Source: Planctomycetaceae bacterium (GTDB lineage: Bacteria; Planctomycetota; Planctomycetia; Pirellulales; Thermoguttaceae). From it: 6,727 bases of DNA. Location of the stretch: assembly GCA_031256755.1 (NCBI GenBank), contig JAIRPZ010000210.1, forward strand, positions 1 through 6,727, written 5' to 3'. The notes under the pieces are model-generated. The model made no database searches. It was given only the letters and a program-made list of their open reading frames with translations, and was not told the DNA's origin. The translations under genes and the position numbers were made by a program. This document shows positions 6,170 to 6,727 of this stretch, piece after piece (position 1 is the stretch's first letter; each line of letters begins with the position of its first letter).

Positions 6170-6529
6170 CTAACAGCCGTGCTTTTCAAGTTTTTCGCGG
6201 AGCATATCCGGCGTAAACGGTTTGACAAGGTAGTCGGTCACACCGGCTTGGATCGCTTCCAAAACCCGGGACTTTTCGGCTTCGGTTGTCACCATAATGA
6301 CCGGAATTTTAGCATCTTGGGCGCGAATGGCTTTGAGAACTTCCAAGCCGGTCATACCGGGCATGTTCCAGTCCGTCAGGACAAGATCAAACTTACCGGG
6401 GGCAAAATTAGCGACCGCCTCTGTTCCGTCGGCGGCTTCGGCAACATCCTTTACCCCGACGGCTTGCAGCGACCGGATAATGATTTTGCGCATGGTGTTG
6501 GAATCATCGGCAACGAGAACGCGTGTCAT
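6170..6529 (-). CDS. Single-domain CheY-like response regulator
   Basis: This 119-residue protein is a stand-alone receiver domain with no output domain. All key residues are present: the acidic pair Asp8-Asp9 for Mg2+, the phosphoacceptor Asp53 in LTDWNMPGM, Thr81 in VIMVTTEAE, Tyr100 at the aromatic switch position, and Lys103 in LVKPFTP. The C-terminal half (GVTDYLVKPFTPDMLREKL) is close to chemotaxis CheY, so it should be phosphorylated by a histidine kinase and act by binding a partner. The partner is not in the window and no flagellar or chemotaxis gene is adjacent, so I do not assign cheY firmly. The open frame continues upstream to 6658, but the ATG at 6529 is chosen: it begins directly at the first beta strand and has GAGG (6539-6536) six bases before it. 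Transcription probably starts from 6581-6609 and may continue into the DUF1598-like gene. Confidence 0.93.
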   Translation of the reverse strand: MTRVLVADDSNTMRKIIIRSLQAVGVKDVAEAADGTEAVANFAPGKFDLVLTDWNMPGMTGLEVLKAIRAQDAKIPVIMVTTEAEKSRVLEAIQAGVTDYLVKPFTPDMLREKLEKHGC

Positions 6530-6535
6530 GAGAAA

Positions 6536-6539
6536 CCTC
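6536..6539 (-). promoter_or_regulatory. Shine-Dalgarno site that fixes the receiver start
   Basis: GAGG on the minus strand lies six bases before the ATG at 6529. It is the clearest Shine-Dalgarno site in the window and argues against the longer reading that begins at 6658, whose extra 43 residues do not resemble a receiver and would span the promoter. Confidence 0.6.
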
Positions 6540-6580
6540 GTGTTGTCTAATAAAAATACTAGGTTGTTGAATTTCCGTCT

Positions 6581-6609
6581 ATGATACACCCTTGACGCGG
6601 CTCTGTAAA
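6581..6609 (-). promoter_or_regulatory. Sigma70-type promoter of the receiver gene
   Basis: On the minus strand TTTACA (6609-6604) and TATCAT (6586-6581) are separated by 17 bases, each one mismatch from consensus. Transcription would start near 6574, giving a leader of about 45 bases. It likely also serves the DUF1598-like gene downstream. Confidence 0.6.
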
Positions 6610-6611
6610 GG

Positions 6612-6630
6612 GGGGACAACCGGGGACAAA
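6612..6630. repeat. Tandem 10-bp repeat just upstream of the receiver promoter
   Basis: GGGGACAAC (6612-6620) and GGGGACAAA (6622-6630) share eight identical bases with a 10-bp period, about one helical turn. They sit immediately upstream of the -35 box (6604-6609) of the receiver promoter, a position where activators often bind. The binding protein is unknown and regulation is inferred from position only. Confidence 0.4.
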
Positions 6631-6673
6631 ATTTTTCGGACAGTATTTTCCTGACCATTCTGACAGCGGCGAT

Positions 6674-6727
6674 CTAACGAACCGGCTGCGCATCCACCCG
6701 TTTGTGGAACAGCACGCCGCTGGGAAT
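6674..6727 (-). CDS. Possible 3' end of an unidentified gene, cut by the window edge
   Basis: On the minus strand one frame stays open from the window edge and reads IPSGVLFHKRVDAQPVR before a TAG at 6676-6674. The codons mostly end in G or C and the composition looks protein-like, but 17 codons are too few to name a family. If real, this gene lies upstream of the receiver on the same strand, 144 bases before its ATG. A plus-strand frame across the same bases is also open, so the call is weak. Confidence 0.3.
   Translation of the reverse strand: MPSGVLFHKRVDAQPVR

Noticed and set aside
6593..6598. TTGACG as a plus-strand -35 box
   Set aside because: No acceptable -10 box lies 15-19 bases downstream; the same area fits a minus-strand promoter better.

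Overview
The window looks like chromosomal DNA from a member of the Planctomycetota. The main reason is the secreted protein at 4712-6121, which resembles the planctomycete-restricted DUF1598 family. The lone ribosomal protein bS18 gene, the mostly weak or absent Shine-Dalgarno sites and the long intergenic gaps fit this, but the assignment is by recognition only. No transposase, integrase, tRNA, rRNA or CRISPR array was seen.

Layout, left to right. Positions 1-447 carry no convincing gene. They hold a strongly self-complementary segment (11-157) that may be a structured RNA, a GC-rich hairpin with a T-run (219-240), and an AT-rich inverted repeat of a dispersed intergenic type (317-397). A near-consensus sigma70-type promoter (448-475) then drives rpsR (517-795, + strand). 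Everything further right is on the minus strand. This is a 630-residue coiled-coil protein (821-2713), a 337-base intergenic region with several hairpins (2714-3050), xylulokinase xylB (3051-4568) with its own promoter (4616-4644), a secreted DUF1598-like protein (4712-6121), a single-domain CheY-like receiver (6170-6529) with its own promoter (6581-6609), and possibly the last 17 codons of another gene at the right edge.

How the genes relate. rpsR and the coiled-coil gene converge and share a 10-bp hairpin at their junction. The receiver and the DUF1598-like gene are 48 bases apart on the same strand with no terminator seen between them, so they may form a two-gene operon from the 6581-6609 promoter. 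xylB looks monocistronic and is not next to xylA or a sugar transporter. No single pathway joins the window; it reads as a housekeeping region.

The best candidates for something undescribed are the folded element at 11-157, a strong plus-strand terminator at 2988-3018 with no plus-strand gene before it, and the receiver/DUF1598 pairing with tandem 10-bp repeats just upstream of its promoter.
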